Assembly (NCBI GenBank): GCA_002422725.1
Contig: DITE01000020.1
Span: 54,097-118,096, forward strand
Source of the DNA: Bacteroidales bacterium UBA6192
GTDB taxonomy: Bacteria > Bacteroidota > Bacteroidia > Bacteroidales > F082
Length of the DNA stretch: 64,000 bases
Reading direction: 5' to 3'
Shown here piece after piece: positions 49,501 to 58,802 of this stretch (the first letter of the stretch is position 1; the number at the start of each line of letters is the position of its first letter). The position numbers and the translations under genes are program-made. The notes beneath the pieces are model-generated. The model did not search any database and was not told the origin of the DNA. It saw only the letters and a list, made by a program, of their open reading frames with translations.

Positions 49501-52356
49501 ATGAAAAAGTTATTAAAAGTTCTTCTAGCTATTGTTTTGGCCATAATAGTATTATTGGTAACACTTCCATGGATTTTTAAAAGCAAAATAGTGTCGGTTG
49601 CAAAATCTGAGATGAACAAACAGGTTAATGCAATCATCGATTTTGATAAAGTCAGCTTAAGTCTGATTCGGAATTTTCCTGATTTCAGTTTAGGTTTTGA
49701 TGGCCTGAGCGTCATTAATCAAACTCCTTTTGAAGGGGACACATTGATTTATATTGGCTCACTGAGGCTCACTATTGATCTTTGGAGTGTTATGAAGGGT
49801 GAAACTTATGAAGTCAAACGTATTTCTCTTCATGAAAGTGAAATTAGTTTGATGACAAATGAAAATGGGGCTGTTAACTGGGATATTGTTAAACCCGGAT
49901 CAGATACACTATCAATCGGTGATCAGGACAAAAGTGAAGAATCAGCAATCAGTGTCAGGTTGAACGATATTCGTTTATCCAAAGTAAACCTTCGGTATCT
50001 GGATAAATCGCTCTCTCTTGATTTGATCATCAAGGGTTTAAATGGTGGCATAAAGGGTGACTTTGCATCCAATACAGCCACTTTGCAAACATCACTTATG
50101 GCTGATGAGCTTAATCTGGAGTTCGAAAAGGTGAATTATCTGAAAAAGATTAAGACCAAATTAGATATGGAGCTGATTACTGATTTGGACAACAGTATTT
50201 ATGCTTTTAAGAATGCCAAAATAGTAATGAATGATCTCGCGCTTGGCATTGAGGGTTCTATCGAAATGCCATCGGATGATATATTGATCCAGTTGGAATT
50301 AAACGCTTTGAACAATAGCTTTGGCAGTTTGCTGTCACTGGTGCCTTCTGTTTATGCCAAAGGAATGGACAAGGTGGTTGTCAATGGAAATTTTTCGATA
50401 AATGGTTTTGCGAAAGGCATTTACAACGAGAAGTCAATGCCAGGTTTTGGTTTCGAATTGCTGGTCGAAGGCGCCTCCTTCCATTACCCTGATCTTCCGC
50501 AGAAGGTTGAAAATATTGCCATTCATTCAACAGTAGTCAACGACAGCGGTGATCCTGATGCCACCATACTGTGGGTAAAGAAATTCGATTTTACGCTTGG
50601 TGGAAATCCTTTTTCATCCGGTGTTAAACTTAAGTCACCAGTGAGCGATCCTGATATCGACGCCTTTGCAAAGGGTATACTTAATCTGGCTGATCTAAGT
50701 AAAGTTATGCACTTTGAGGAAGGTGAAGATCTTGTTGGAATGCTCAATTTTGATTTTTCGGTAATTGCCCGCTTGTCAGATGTTGAGAAACAAAATTACG
50801 AAAGGGTAAATGCCTCAGGAAATATTGGTATTCAAGATGTTAAATACAAATCGAGCCTATTCACTTTGCCTGTTCAAATTGCTGAGGCCGATCTGCAGTT
50901 TACCCCATCACATCTGAAGTTAACCAAATTCAGATCCATAATTGGGAGGAGCGATATGACATTGCAGGGAATACTTGAAAATTATTTACCCTACTATCTT
51001 GGCAAGGGTGCTCTCGTTGGCAACGTTGACCTGACTTCTGATTTGCTTGACGTGAACGAATTGATTGCTTCATTGCCTTCATCAGACGAACCCCAGGAAG
51101 AAATCGCCAATTCTGCTGCAGCTCCAGTGAATCTGCCAGAGAATATTGAATTTGTTTTTAATGGCAAGATGAAAAAAGTTTTGTATGAAAAAATGGAATT
51201 GACGGATGCTACGGCCCGTATCATGTATAAAGACAAAAAAATAACTTTTGATCCGATGCAGGCTAAAATGATTGACGGAACTGTTGAAATGAAGGGTTCG
51301 TTGGATTTTAGCAACAATATTCAACCGCTAATTGGCCTCGATTTTGCTTTCAACAGCTTTGACATTCCCATGGCTTATCGCACACTTGATTTGTTCCAAA
51401 AGGCAGCTCCTATTGCAGAGAGATCGACCGGAAAGTTTTCGGGAAGTTTCAATCTGGAAGGCAAACTTAATGCCGGACTTGATCCGGTTTATGAATCACT
51501 GATAGGCAAAGGTGCCCTGAAAACAACTCAGCTGATAGTTGAAAATTCCAAGACTATGTCCGGCATAGCCTCTGCTCTTGGAAACAGTAGTTTTAATCAA
51601 TTGAAAACCGATGGGTTGAATTTTAGTTTCGAGTTCCTCGATGGTAAGGTTTATCAAAAACCTTTTACATTGAAATATGGTGATTCAGATGTAACAATTG
51701 GTGGAAACATTGATTTTGATCAAAATCTGGATTACGATATGGTTTTTAAAATCCCGTTTGAGAAACTTGGACCAACAGTAGCCTCTGGTATTGAAAAACT
51801 AGTTGGTGAGGCATCAAAATTGACAGGCATGAGCATCAATCCCGGAACAGCAGTGCAGGTGCTGGCAAAAGTGAGCGGGAAAGCAACGGATCCGAAAATT
51901 TCGCTGGATTATAGTAAATATTCCTCAAGCCTTAAAACAGGACTTGAAGACCTGGCAAAAAAGGAATTCGATAAGCAGAAAGAAGTGGTAAGGGAGAATG
52001 TTAAAGCTGAAGCAGAGAAAATTTTGAATGAAGCCCGTAAGCAAGCCGATGAGATTGTAAAACAAGCCGAAATAGCTGCGGCAAACATCAGATCGGAAGC
52101 ACTTAAAGCAGCAAACCGAATGAAATCAGAAGCTGACAAGCAAGCAGATAATCTGATTTCAGAAGGAAAGAAAAAAGGAATGGTAGCAGAATTCGCCGCC
52201 AAGGAAGCTGCGAAAAAGCTGAAAAAAGAAACAGACGATTCAGCGGCAAAAGTCATTGAAGAAGGCAATAAAAAAGCTGAAGATGTGATAAGGCAAGCAA
52301 ACCGTCAGGCTGATGATATATTAATAAAGGCGAAGGAAAGGGCTGATAAGATTTGA
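49501..52356 (+). CDS. AsmA-family envelope protein with a long helical tail
   Basis: 951 aa from the ATG at 49501 (a TTG at 49495 is in frame). One N-terminal transmembrane helix (KKLLKVLLAIVLAIIVLLVTLPWIF) and an AsmA/TamB-like periplasmic body (residues ~30-800; FPDFSLGFDGLSVINQTPFEGDTLIYIGSLRLTID is a typical opening, and GRSDMTLQGILENYLPYYLG and VTIGGNIDFDQNLDYDMVFKIPF occur later). The body is followed by ~140 residues of Ala/Glu/Lys-rich continuous helix (from DLAKKEFDKQKE to the end) resembling ATP synthase b-subunit stalks. AsmA-like proteins are thought to move phospholipids across the periplasm; the tail is unusual. Confidence 0.85.
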   Translation: MKKLLKVLLAIVLAIIVLLVTLPWIFKSKIVSVAKSEMNKQVNAIIDFDKVSLSLIRNFPDFSLGFDGLSVINQTPFEGDTLIYIGSLRLTIDLWSVMKGETYEVKRISLHESEISLMTNENGAVNWDIVKPGSDTLSIGDQDKSEESAISVRLNDIRLSKVNLRYLDKSLSLDLIIKGLNGGIKGDFASNTATLQTSLMADELNLEFEKVNYLKKIKTKLDMELITDLDNSIYAFKNAKIVMNDLALGIEGSIEMPSDDILIQLELNALNNSFGSLLSLVPSVYAKGMDKVVVNGNFSINGFAKGIYNEKSMPGFGFELLVEGASFHYPDLPQKVENIAIHSTVVNDSGDPDATILWVKKFDFTLGGNPFSSGVKLKSPVSDPDIDAFAKGILNLADLSKVMHFEEGEDLVGMLNFDFSVIARLSDVEKQNYERVNASGNIGIQDVKYKSSLFTLPVQIAEADLQFTPSHLKLTKFRSIIGRSDMTLQGILENYLPYYLGKGALVGNVDLTSDLLDVNELIASLPSSDEPQEEIANSAAAPVNLPENIEFVFNGKMKKVLYEKMELTDATARIMYKDKKITFDPMQAKMIDGTVEMKGSLDFSNNIQPLIGLDFAFNSFDIPMAYRTLDLFQKAAPIAERSTGKFSGSFNLEGKLNAGLDPVYESLIGKGALKTTQLIVENSKTMSGIASALGNSSFNQLKTDGLNFSFEFLDGKVYQKPFTLKYGDSDVTIGGNIDFDQNLDYDMVFKIPFEKLGPTVASGIEKLVGEASKLTGMSINPGTAVQVLAKVSGKATDPKISLDYSKYSSSLKTGLEDLAKKEFDKQKEVVRENVKAEAEKILNEARKQADEIVKQAEIAAANIRSEALKAANRMKSEADKQADNLISEGKKKGMVAEFAAKEAAKKLKKETDDSAAKVIEEGNKKAEDVIRQANRQADDILIKAKERADKI

Positions 52357-52382
52357 TGAATGACTTATCATCCTGTAGTCAT

Positions 52383-53168
52383 TTAGCTGGAAAGTGATTC
52401 GGATTTCAGGAATTCAGTAAGTTCCTGTCCATCCCTGATAGGTCTGAGGTTACCATCAATTGTGACGCAAATTGTTCCTTTTTCTTCGGAAATAACAATG
52501 CAGATTGCATCACTTTGCTCTGTTATACCCAGAGCGGCCCTGTGTCTTAAACCTGGTCTGCCTGGCAGATCAAGTTTGCGGGTCACAGGCAGAATACAAC
52601 CGGCTGCTTTAATCCTTCTCTGGTGAATGATCATTGCTCCATCGTGCAATGGACTGTTTTTGAAAAATATGTTTTCAATCAATGGCTGACTTATTTCAGC
52701 ATCCAGATCAACACCACTTTTCACAAACTGGAACAGATTGTTTTGTCGTGTGATGACAATCAATGCACCTGTTTTTTTCTCTGCCATTGACTCACATGCC
52801 CTAACAACAGGCCCTATATCAACGGGTTCCTCTTCTGAGAAATTGAATCCAAGAAATGAAAATCGCCGGTGATACTTTCGGATGAAGCGCGGAGTGCCTA
52901 ATGCCAGTAAAAACTGTCTGATCTCGGGTTGAAAAATGATAATGAGGGCAATGAATCCGACACTTACAAACGCACCCAGTATTTCGCTAAGAAGCTCCAT
53001 GCCTGAAATACTCACAATACGCCACACCAAAAAGATAGAAACAATTCCAAGAAAGATATTGATGGCAACCGTTCCTTTTAGTAAGTAATATAGCACATAA
53101 AGCAGCCCGGCGACCAGCAATATGTCAAGAATATCAATGAGATGAACTTCTATAAAACCTGTAATCAT
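52383..53168 (-). CDS. cdaA: Diadenylate cyclase CdaA
   Basis: 261 aa. Makes c-di-AMP from two ATP. Three transmembrane helices (residues ~9-30, 35-53, 58-78) precede the DisA_N catalytic domain with the key motifs DGA (SPLHDGAMIIH) and RHR (GLRHRAALG). Downstream of folP in the same direction, the common Bacteroidota arrangement. -7 box TATCTTTG at 53198-53205, so it may have its own promoter. It faces the AsmA-like gene convergently. Confidence 0.95.
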   Translation of the reverse strand: MITGFIEVHLIDILDILLVAGLLYVLYYLLKGTVAINIFLGIVSIFLVWRIVSISGMELLSEILGAFVSVGFIALIIIFQPEIRQFLLALGTPRFIRKYHRRFSFLGFNFSEEEPVDIGPVVRACESMAEKKTGALIVITRQNNLFQFVKSGVDLDAEISQPLIENIFFKNSPLHDGAMIIHQRRIKAAGCILPVTRKLDLPGRPGLRHRAALGITEQSDAICIVISEEKGTICVTIDGNLRPIRDGQELTEFLKSESLSS

Positions 53169-53197
53169 CAGCAGAAAAAGGCATTTTATTTATATGG

Positions 53198-53205
53198 CAA
53201 AGATA
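53198..53205 (-). promoter_or_regulatory. -7 box upstream of cdaA
   Basis: TATCTTTG on the minus strand within the 101-nt folP-cdaA gap; the start would be near 53191. No clear -33 element. Confidence 0.4.
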
Positions 53206-53269
53206 GGAATCTGATTGTTATTCTTTAGGTAATTTGAGGTTATATGCTAAAAAAATGATTTTAAGTTAG

Positions 53270-54142
53270 TTACATCCGACTTGCAAGCAGTTGATTAACC
53301 AGAGTTATCGTTTCCATTGCCTCCTTTACATCATGTACTCTCAGGATTGAAGCTCCATTCAATAAAGCAATGGTGTTTAAAACCGTAGTGCCGTTTAATG
53401 CTTCAGGTGGTTTTATCTCCAACAATCTGCAAATCATAGATTTGCGCGATAGTCCCGCCAATATCGGGAATCCAAATTTTTTCAGGTTTGATAATTTGTC
53501 CAGGAGCATAAAATTTCCATCCATATTTTTGCCGAAACCAAATCCCGGATCAAGGATGATTTGTGTGGCTCCTTGATGTGAAAAAACCTCAATCTGCTTC
53601 TGGAAAAACTCATGAACAAGTCTTTCTGCTTCATTTCCAAGTGGATTGTTTTGCATTGTGGCCGGTGTTTCGTAAATATGCATCATAACATAGGGGATAT
53701 TATAATGACCAATTAAAGCAGGCATGGCGTCATCGAAGGTGCCTCCTGAAATATCATTAATCATCATGATTCCTTCTTCAATGCAGGCTTTTGCAACGGA
53801 TGCCCTGAAAGTGTCGGCCGAGAAAGCCATTTCAGGAAAACTTTTTGTTAACATCCTGATTATCGGAATAAGTCTTTCTAATTCAATATCTTCACTGACA
53901 AATTCAGACTTTGGTTTGGTTGTCATGGCTCCGATATCAATTATCGCAGCTCCATCGCGAATCATTTTTTCGGTTTGAGATACTATTTCCTGTAGTCCAA
54001 GGTATTTACCCCCATCATAAAATGAGTCTGGTGTAAGGTTCAGGATGCCCATTACAAGTGGCCGATCAAATTGTATTTCTTTGCTTTGAAAACTCAGCGT
54101 TCTGATTTGCGAAAAAGCAGTATTTTTATCCGTTGAATGCAT
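53270..54142 (-). CDS. folP: Dihydropteroate synthase
   Basis: 290 aa from the ATG at 54142 (MHSTDKNTAFSQIRTLSF); in-frame ATGs at 54148, 54169 and 54181 exist, but a -7 box (TACTTTTG, 54179-54186) puts the transcript start near 54172. TIM-barrel motifs: VMGILNLTPDSFYDGGKYL, INDISGG, ILDPGFGFGKNMDGNF, GLSRKSMI, LRVHDVKEAM. The second substrate loop reads DIGAMTTKPKS where most enzymes have GGESTRPG, that is Lys for the usual Arg and no Gly after the Pro. Folate pathway; target class of sulfonamides. Confidence 0.93.
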   Translation of the reverse strand: MHSTDKNTAFSQIRTLSFQSKEIQFDRPLVMGILNLTPDSFYDGGKYLGLQEIVSQTEKMIRDGAAIIDIGAMTTKPKSEFVSEDIELERLIPIIRMLTKSFPEMAFSADTFRASVAKACIEEGIMMINDISGGTFDDAMPALIGHYNIPYVMMHIYETPATMQNNPLGNEAERLVHEFFQKQIEVFSHQGATQIILDPGFGFGKNMDGNFMLLDKLSNLKKFGFPILAGLSRKSMICRLLEIKPPEALNGTTVLNTIALLNGASILRVHDVKEAMETITLVNQLLASRM

Positions 54143-54178
54143 CAGCATAATCTTAGTTTTACAATTCATTTCCAAGGA

Positions 54179-54186
54179 CAAAAGTA
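54179..54186 (-). promoter_or_regulatory. -7 box of folP
   Basis: TACTTTTG on the minus strand, matching TAnnTTTG. It lies in the 66-nt gap to the divergent DUF1599 gene. Confidence 0.45.
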
Positions 54187-54208
54187 GTACTTTGACTATT
54201 AAAATTTT

Positions 54209-54757
54209 ATGAAAAAGGAAACATCAGAACAGTTTAAGCAAGTGAGTTCGGAATGCGAAAAGATATTCCTCGCCAAGATGTCGGACTATGGTTCGGCATG
54301 GAGGGTGTTCAGAACTTCTTCCTTAACCGATCAGATTTATATTAAAGCCAACAGAATAAGAACCATTCAAACCAAAGGCAATCATCTTGTTGAAGAAGGC
54401 ATTGAGGGAGAGTTTCAGGGGATCTTTAACTATGCGGTGATGGCAATCATTCAAATCAGGATAGGAATAGCCGAGAAGCCTGATCTAGACATTGACACGG
54501 CATTAGAATTGTATCGGAAGATCGTGTCAGATGCCAGCGAATTAATGAGCCGGAAAAATCATGATTATGATGAAGCATGGCGGAATATGAGGGTGAGTTC
54601 ACTCACCGATATTATTTTGGTTAAACTTCTGCGTATCAAGCAGATTGAAGATAATCAAGGGAGTACTAGTGTTTCGGAAGGGATTGATGCTAACTTTTTT
54701 GATATGATGAATTATGCGGTTTTTGCTTTAATTTTATTAAGAAATAGAATAGTTTGA
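54209..54757 (+). CDS. DUF1599 protein (internally duplicated)
   Basis: 182 aa built from two copies of the same unit: KMSDYGSAWRVFRTSSLTDQIY ... EGEFQGIFNYAVMAIIQIRI, and KNHDYDEAWRNMRVSSLTDIIL ... DANFFDMMNYAVFALILLR. The repeated DYxxAW, SSLTD and NYAV blocks mark the DUF1599 family, whose molecular function I do not know. ATG at 54209, divergent from folP; the next gene starts 5 nt after the stop. Confidence 0.85.
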   Translation: MKKETSEQFKQVSSECEKIFLAKMSDYGSAWRVFRTSSLTDQIYIKANRIRTIQTKGNHLVEEGIEGEFQGIFNYAVMAIIQIRIGIAEKPDLDIDTALELYRKIVSDASELMSRKNHDYDEAWRNMRVSSLTDIILVKLLRIKQIEDNQGSTSVSEGIDANFFDMMNYAVFALILLRNRIV

Positions 54758-54762
54758 GTGTT

Positions 54763-55884
54763 ATGAGATTTCTACGAGAATTTAGCAGGATATTCACAGG
54801 GCTGGTTTTTATTTTCTCTGGTTTCGTCAAAGGTGTCGATCCGCTTGGAACAGCTTACCGGCTCGAGGATTACTTTATCGCTTATGGAACCTCATGGGCC
54901 GATCCACTAGCGCTGGGATTATCAATTGCCTTGTGTTCCATCGAGTTTTTAATCGGAGCTGCCCTTGTTTTAAATCTGAGGATGAAATTGACCTCAGTTA
55001 TGTTGTTGGTCGTCATGTCATTTTTCACGATACTTACTTTACTGGATGCCATATATGAACCCGTGTCGGATTGCGGATGCTTTGGTGATGCGATTAAAAT
55101 GACTAATTGGCAGACATTTTACAAGAATATTGTATTGATTGTGTTTGCCATGATCGTTTTTGTTGAAAGAAAGAAATACCTCTCAGGATTATCGGCTAAG
55201 ATTCAGTCGATCATGTTACTGCTGATTTTGTCGGGTTTCTTTTGGTTTTCAGTTTTTAACTACCAGCATCTTCCCTTAATTGATTTTATGGAATGGAAAA
55301 AAGGAAGGGATATGACTCCTGACACTGATGCCGAAACCCATGTTTATCTAACTTACAGAAATATACAGTCCGGTGAAACGAAGGAGTACCTTTCTCCTGA
55401 CTACCCCTGGAATGACACTGTCTGGCTTAAAGACTGGGCATTTGTGGATCAAAGGACTGTTGTAACAGGCGAAACTGTTCCGCATGGATTGCTTGCTGAA
55501 GATGAAGAAGGTTTTGATGTAACCCTTTCACTAATTGATAGCCCTGAATACATGTTTATTGCTGTTTCTTATCATCTTGAATCAGCTTCAGGCAACGGGA
55601 TATCCAATCTGATGCTGCTTAAGGATTCAATTGAAAGTCATGGATTTGGATTTGCTATGCTTACGAGTAGTCTTCCCGAACAAGTGGAAGAGTTTTTAAA
55701 TCAGCACAATACTGAATTCCCTGTGTATTATGCAGATGGAGTTGTTTTAAAATCAATGGTCAGGGCCAATCCGGGATTAATGCTATTTAAAAGCGGTGTG
55801 GTGATTGATAAATGGCACTACAATGATTTTCCTGAAGGCGATGCTCTCGGCAAGTTTTTTGACAAATTGAAAAAGAATGAATAA
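54763..55884 (+). CDS. BT_3928-type membrane protein (DoxX/MauE-like N-terminus)
   Basis: 373 aa from the ATG at 54763 (a TTG at 54754 is in frame). Residues ~10-150 have four transmembrane helices resembling DoxX/MauE, including FSGFVKGVDPLGTAYRLEDYF and the DCGCFGDAI motif; a fifth helix lies at ~150-165. The C-terminal ~200 residues face the periplasm and look like a degenerate thioredoxin fold (EQVEEFLNQHNTEFPVYYADG) without CxxC. A redox-linked membrane role is possible but unproven. Follows the DUF1599 gene by 5 nt, so probably co-transcribed. Confidence 0.8.
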   Translation: MRFLREFSRIFTGLVFIFSGFVKGVDPLGTAYRLEDYFIAYGTSWADPLALGLSIALCSIEFLIGAALVLNLRMKLTSVMLLVVMSFFTILTLLDAIYEPVSDCGCFGDAIKMTNWQTFYKNIVLIVFAMIVFVERKKYLSGLSAKIQSIMLLLILSGFFWFSVFNYQHLPLIDFMEWKKGRDMTPDTDAETHVYLTYRNIQSGETKEYLSPDYPWNDTVWLKDWAFVDQRTVVTGETVPHGLLAEDEEGFDVTLSLIDSPEYMFIAVSYHLESASGNGISNLMLLKDSIESHGFGFAMLTSSLPEQVEEFLNQHNTEFPVYYADGVVLKSMVRANPGLMLFKSGVVIDKWHYNDFPEGDALGKFFDKLKKNE

Positions 55885-55895
55885 AACCAGATGAA

Positions 55896-56975
55896 ATGGG
55901 ATTGTTTCTAATCAGAAGATTGGGTTACGGATTTCTGGTACTACTTGGCGTTATTACCCTGGTTTTCTTTTTATTCAATATTTTGCCGGGCGATCCTGCG
56001 CGGATGATGCTCGGTCAGCGTGCTGATCTGGGTTCAGTTGAATTAATCCGTAAAGAATTGGGCCTTAACGAACCAATTCATAAGCAATACTTTCACTTTC
56101 TCAACGATCTTTCGCCCTTATCCCTGCATTTAGCCCATGACGAAACAAGCATTTGGTTTTTTGATCAGACCAAATACCAGAGTGCCTTACCGTTTCTGCG
56201 ATTCGGAGGAGTAGTTGCTGTTGTTAAGAAGCCATATCTCCGACAATCGTATCAATCGAAGCGTGATGTGGGCGACATACTGGGCGAGGCTTTTCCCATG
56301 ACACTTATCCTTGCATCGGTTTCAATGCTGTTTGCCATGATTGTTGGCGTGGCAATTGGTATTGTTACCTCTATCTTCAACAGCAGTTTTCTTAACCGGC
56401 TTGTATTGGTGTTGTCGGTTTTTGGCATGTCGCTTCCATCCTTTTTTGCAGCGATTCTTATGGCCTGGATATTTGCTTATTTACTTTCCGATCTTACCGG
56501 TTTAAGTATGTTTGGAAGTCTTTATGTGGTTGACGATTATGGCAGGGGGGAGGTCCTGCAACTTAAGAATCTGATCTTGCCGGCAATCACTTTGGGCATT
56601 CGGCCATTGGCAATAATTGTTGAGCTCACCCGAACTTCTTTGTTGGATGTGCTTTCACAAGATTATATCCGAACTGCTTATGCGAAAGGATTAAAAAAAG
56701 CCAAAGTAATTGGCATTCACGCACTACGTAATGCGATGAATCCAGTAATTACAGCTGTATCGGGTTGGTTTGCCTCTCTGATGGCTGGGGCAGTTTTTGT
56801 TGAGTATGTGTTTGATTGGAAGGGTGTTGGAGTTGTGGTTGTAGATGCTCTGGAGAAATATGATTTGCCCCTGATTATGGGTTCTGTACTTTTAATAGCC
56901 ATTATCTTGATTATAATTAATATTTTTGTCGATATTCTCTATGGAGTTCTTGATCCTAGAGCAAGAGTTAGCTAA
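55896..56975 (+). CDS. ABC transporter permease, DppB/OppB family
   Basis: 359 aa. Inner-membrane permease of the peptide/nickel class: FLIRRLGYGFLVLLGVITLVFFLFNILPGDPARMMLG at the N-terminus, then about five more helices. The ATPase-contacting EAA-like loop is DYIRTAYAKGLKKAKVIGIHALRNAMNPVITA. A ~70-residue periplasmic loop with no membrane segment lies between helix 1 and helix 2 (LNDLSPLSLHLAHDETSIWFF...). No partner permease, ATPase or binding protein is adjacent, so it must work with subunits encoded elsewhere. Confidence 0.88.
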   Translation: MGLFLIRRLGYGFLVLLGVITLVFFLFNILPGDPARMMLGQRADLGSVELIRKELGLNEPIHKQYFHFLNDLSPLSLHLAHDETSIWFFDQTKYQSALPFLRFGGVVAVVKKPYLRQSYQSKRDVGDILGEAFPMTLILASVSMLFAMIVGVAIGIVTSIFNSSFLNRLVLVLSVFGMSLPSFFAAILMAWIFAYLLSDLTGLSMFGSLYVVDDYGRGEVLQLKNLILPAITLGIRPLAIIVELTRTSLLDVLSQDYIRTAYAKGLKKAKVIGIHALRNAMNPVITAVSGWFASLMAGAVFVEYVFDWKGVGVVVVDALEKYDLPLIMGSVLLIAIILIIINIFVDILYGVLDPRARVS

Positions 56976-56999
56976 TTATTAATATTTAAAACACTGGTT

Positions 57000-57755
57000 A
57001 TGCGTAAAAAAATTGTTGCTGGAAACTGGAAAATGAATTTATCTTTCCAGGAAGCGGAGGATCTTATCGAAAATATTATAGAGCTCCTTGATGACGCAGA
57101 GGTAAAAGCTGAAGTTGTGCTTTGCCCTCCTCATCCTTTCCTGGAGCTCGCAACAGATTATGCAGAAGAAGCTAATGTTAAAATTGGAGCGCAAAATGTT
57201 AGCGCTTTCGATTCAGGTGCCTACACTGGTGAAGTGTCGGCTAGTATGATTAGTTCCATGGGAGTAACACATTGTATTATTGGCCATAGCGAGCGCAGGA
57301 AGTACTTCAACGAAGACGATAAAATGCTCACCGCTAAGGTAAATCAGACCTTAAAGCACGGTATCCAACCAATATTTTGTGTTGGTGAATCATTGCCCGA
57401 ACGCGAAGCGGGGCGTCACTTTGAGGTGGTAAGGTCACATGTCCGCCATGGCCTGTTTCACCTTGATACAGATGAGTTTCACAAAGTGATTATTGCTTAT
57501 GAACCGGTCTGGGCTATCGGCACAGGCGCAACGGCTACTCCTGAACAGGCAGAAGAAATGCATGCCTACATCAGAACTTTAATTGCAGAACGCTATGGTG
57601 ATGAGCAGGCAAAAGCCAGCATTATCTTGTATGGCGGAAGCTGCAACGCCATGAATGCCACGGAGATTCTTGCCAAACCGGGAGTTGATGGAGGACTTAT
57701 CGGGGGAGCGTCTTTAAAGGCTGAGGAATTTGTTTCGATCTGTAAACAAGCCTGA
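57000..57755 (+). CDS. tpiA: Triosephosphate isomerase
   Basis: 251 aa. Interconverts DHAP and glyceraldehyde-3-phosphate. Catalytic Lys11 (AGNWKMN), His96 (IIGHSERR) and Glu168 (AYEPVWAIGTG) are present, with the phosphate-binding GGSCN and LIGGASL at the end. ATG at 57000. Its TGA overlaps the prmA ATG by one base. Confidence 0.98.
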   Translation: MRKKIVAGNWKMNLSFQEAEDLIENIIELLDDAEVKAEVVLCPPHPFLELATDYAEEANVKIGAQNVSAFDSGAYTGEVSASMISSMGVTHCIIGHSERRKYFNEDDKMLTAKVNQTLKHGIQPIFCVGESLPEREAGRHFEVVRSHVRHGLFHLDTDEFHKVIIAYEPVWAIGTGATATPEQAEEMHAYIRTLIAERYGDEQAKASIILYGGSCNAMNATEILAKPGVDGGLIGGASLKAEEFVSICKQA

Positions 57756-58588
57756 TGCGCACAATCTCGGTTACTCTTCGCAACACAGACAAACTATCTG
57801 ACTTGTCAACCTTAATAGCTATGCTTGGTTCTATCGGTTTTGATAGTTTTCAGGAGGAGGATGATCAGCTAACCGCATTTGTAGCTCCTGACCAATTTGT
57901 TAAGGAAGATCTGGATAGTTTATTAGGGCTGGAAGCATTCAGAGAGGTAAAAGTAGCCCAAATTGATTTATTGCCTGATCAGAACTGGAATTCGATCTGG
58001 GAATCATCCTATCAACCGGTCACAATAGGAGGCCGGTGTGGCGTTAGGGCACCATTTCATCTACCTGTTGCCGGAATCGAATTTGATCTGGTTATCGAAC
58101 CCCGTATGTCATTTGGCACTGCACATCACGAAACAACCAGTATGATGATCAGGCTATTGCTCGAAACGAATCTAAAAGGAAAATCAGTGCTGGATATGGG
58201 TTGTGGCACGGCAATATTGGCAATTCTGGCTTCTAAATTGGGTGCGGGACTTGTGATCGGAATTGATAATGACGACTGGGCTGTAAGCAATGCACTTGAC
58301 AATATTCATCTGAATAATACCCCTCAAATTGAAATCTTAAAGGGGGATGCCGGCTTGCTACATGACAAAGTTGTGGATGTTTTTCTGGCCAATATCAACC
58401 GGAACATCCTGCTTAACGATATGGAACACTATGATAAATCTATAAACCAACACGGTAGATTAATAATCAGTGGTTTCTATGAAAGTGATTTATCAGCCTT
58501 GCAAGCATGTGCTGCTCAGCTCGGATTACGATTTGACCGTCATATTGTTGAAAACCAATGGACAGCTGCCATTTTTCTTAAGAATTAG
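57755..58588 (+). CDS. prmA: Ribosomal protein L11 methyltransferase
   Basis: 277 aa. SAM-dependent methyltransferase that modifies L11 (rplK, 9416-9862). N-terminal substrate domain (residues ~1-60), linker, and catalytic domain with FGTAHHETTSMMIRLL, SVLDMGCGTAILAILASKLGA and the NINRNILL motif. The start overlaps tpiA by one base (TGATG), implying translational coupling. Confidence 0.94.
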   Translation: MRTISVTLRNTDKLSDLSTLIAMLGSIGFDSFQEEDDQLTAFVAPDQFVKEDLDSLLGLEAFREVKVAQIDLLPDQNWNSIWESSYQPVTIGGRCGVRAPFHLPVAGIEFDLVIEPRMSFGTAHHETTSMMIRLLLETNLKGKSVLDMGCGTAILAILASKLGAGLVIGIDNDDWAVSNALDNIHLNNTPQIEILKGDAGLLHDKVVDVFLANINRNILLNDMEHYDKSINQHGRLIISGFYESDLSALQACAAQLGLRFDRHIVENQWTAAIFLKN

Positions 58589-58802
58589 ACTAAATCCTAA
58601 AGATGTTGCAGAATGATTGTGGAATTGGTTTTCTTTCATTACAGTTTTTAAAGAAGTGTTCCGCGAAATAAATGATTTGAGTAGAAAAACTGAATGAAGT
58701 ATTGTTTTGAATTCAATTCCAAATCAAAATGGTTTAGAGATTTAACAAATCATTAAAATAAATAACTCGACATTAGATAAATTAACCTTCGTTTGCCAGA
58801 AT

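Noticed and set aside
51909..52268. Minus-strand frame opposite the AsmA tail, rich in Ser/Phe/Ala
   Set aside because: Shadow of the repetitive helical tail on the other strand.
52010..52350. Repeat-like nucleotide pattern in the AsmA tail, considered as a tandem repeat
   Set aside because: Only the protein pattern (Ala/Glu/Lys heptads) repeats; there are no exact nucleotide repeats.
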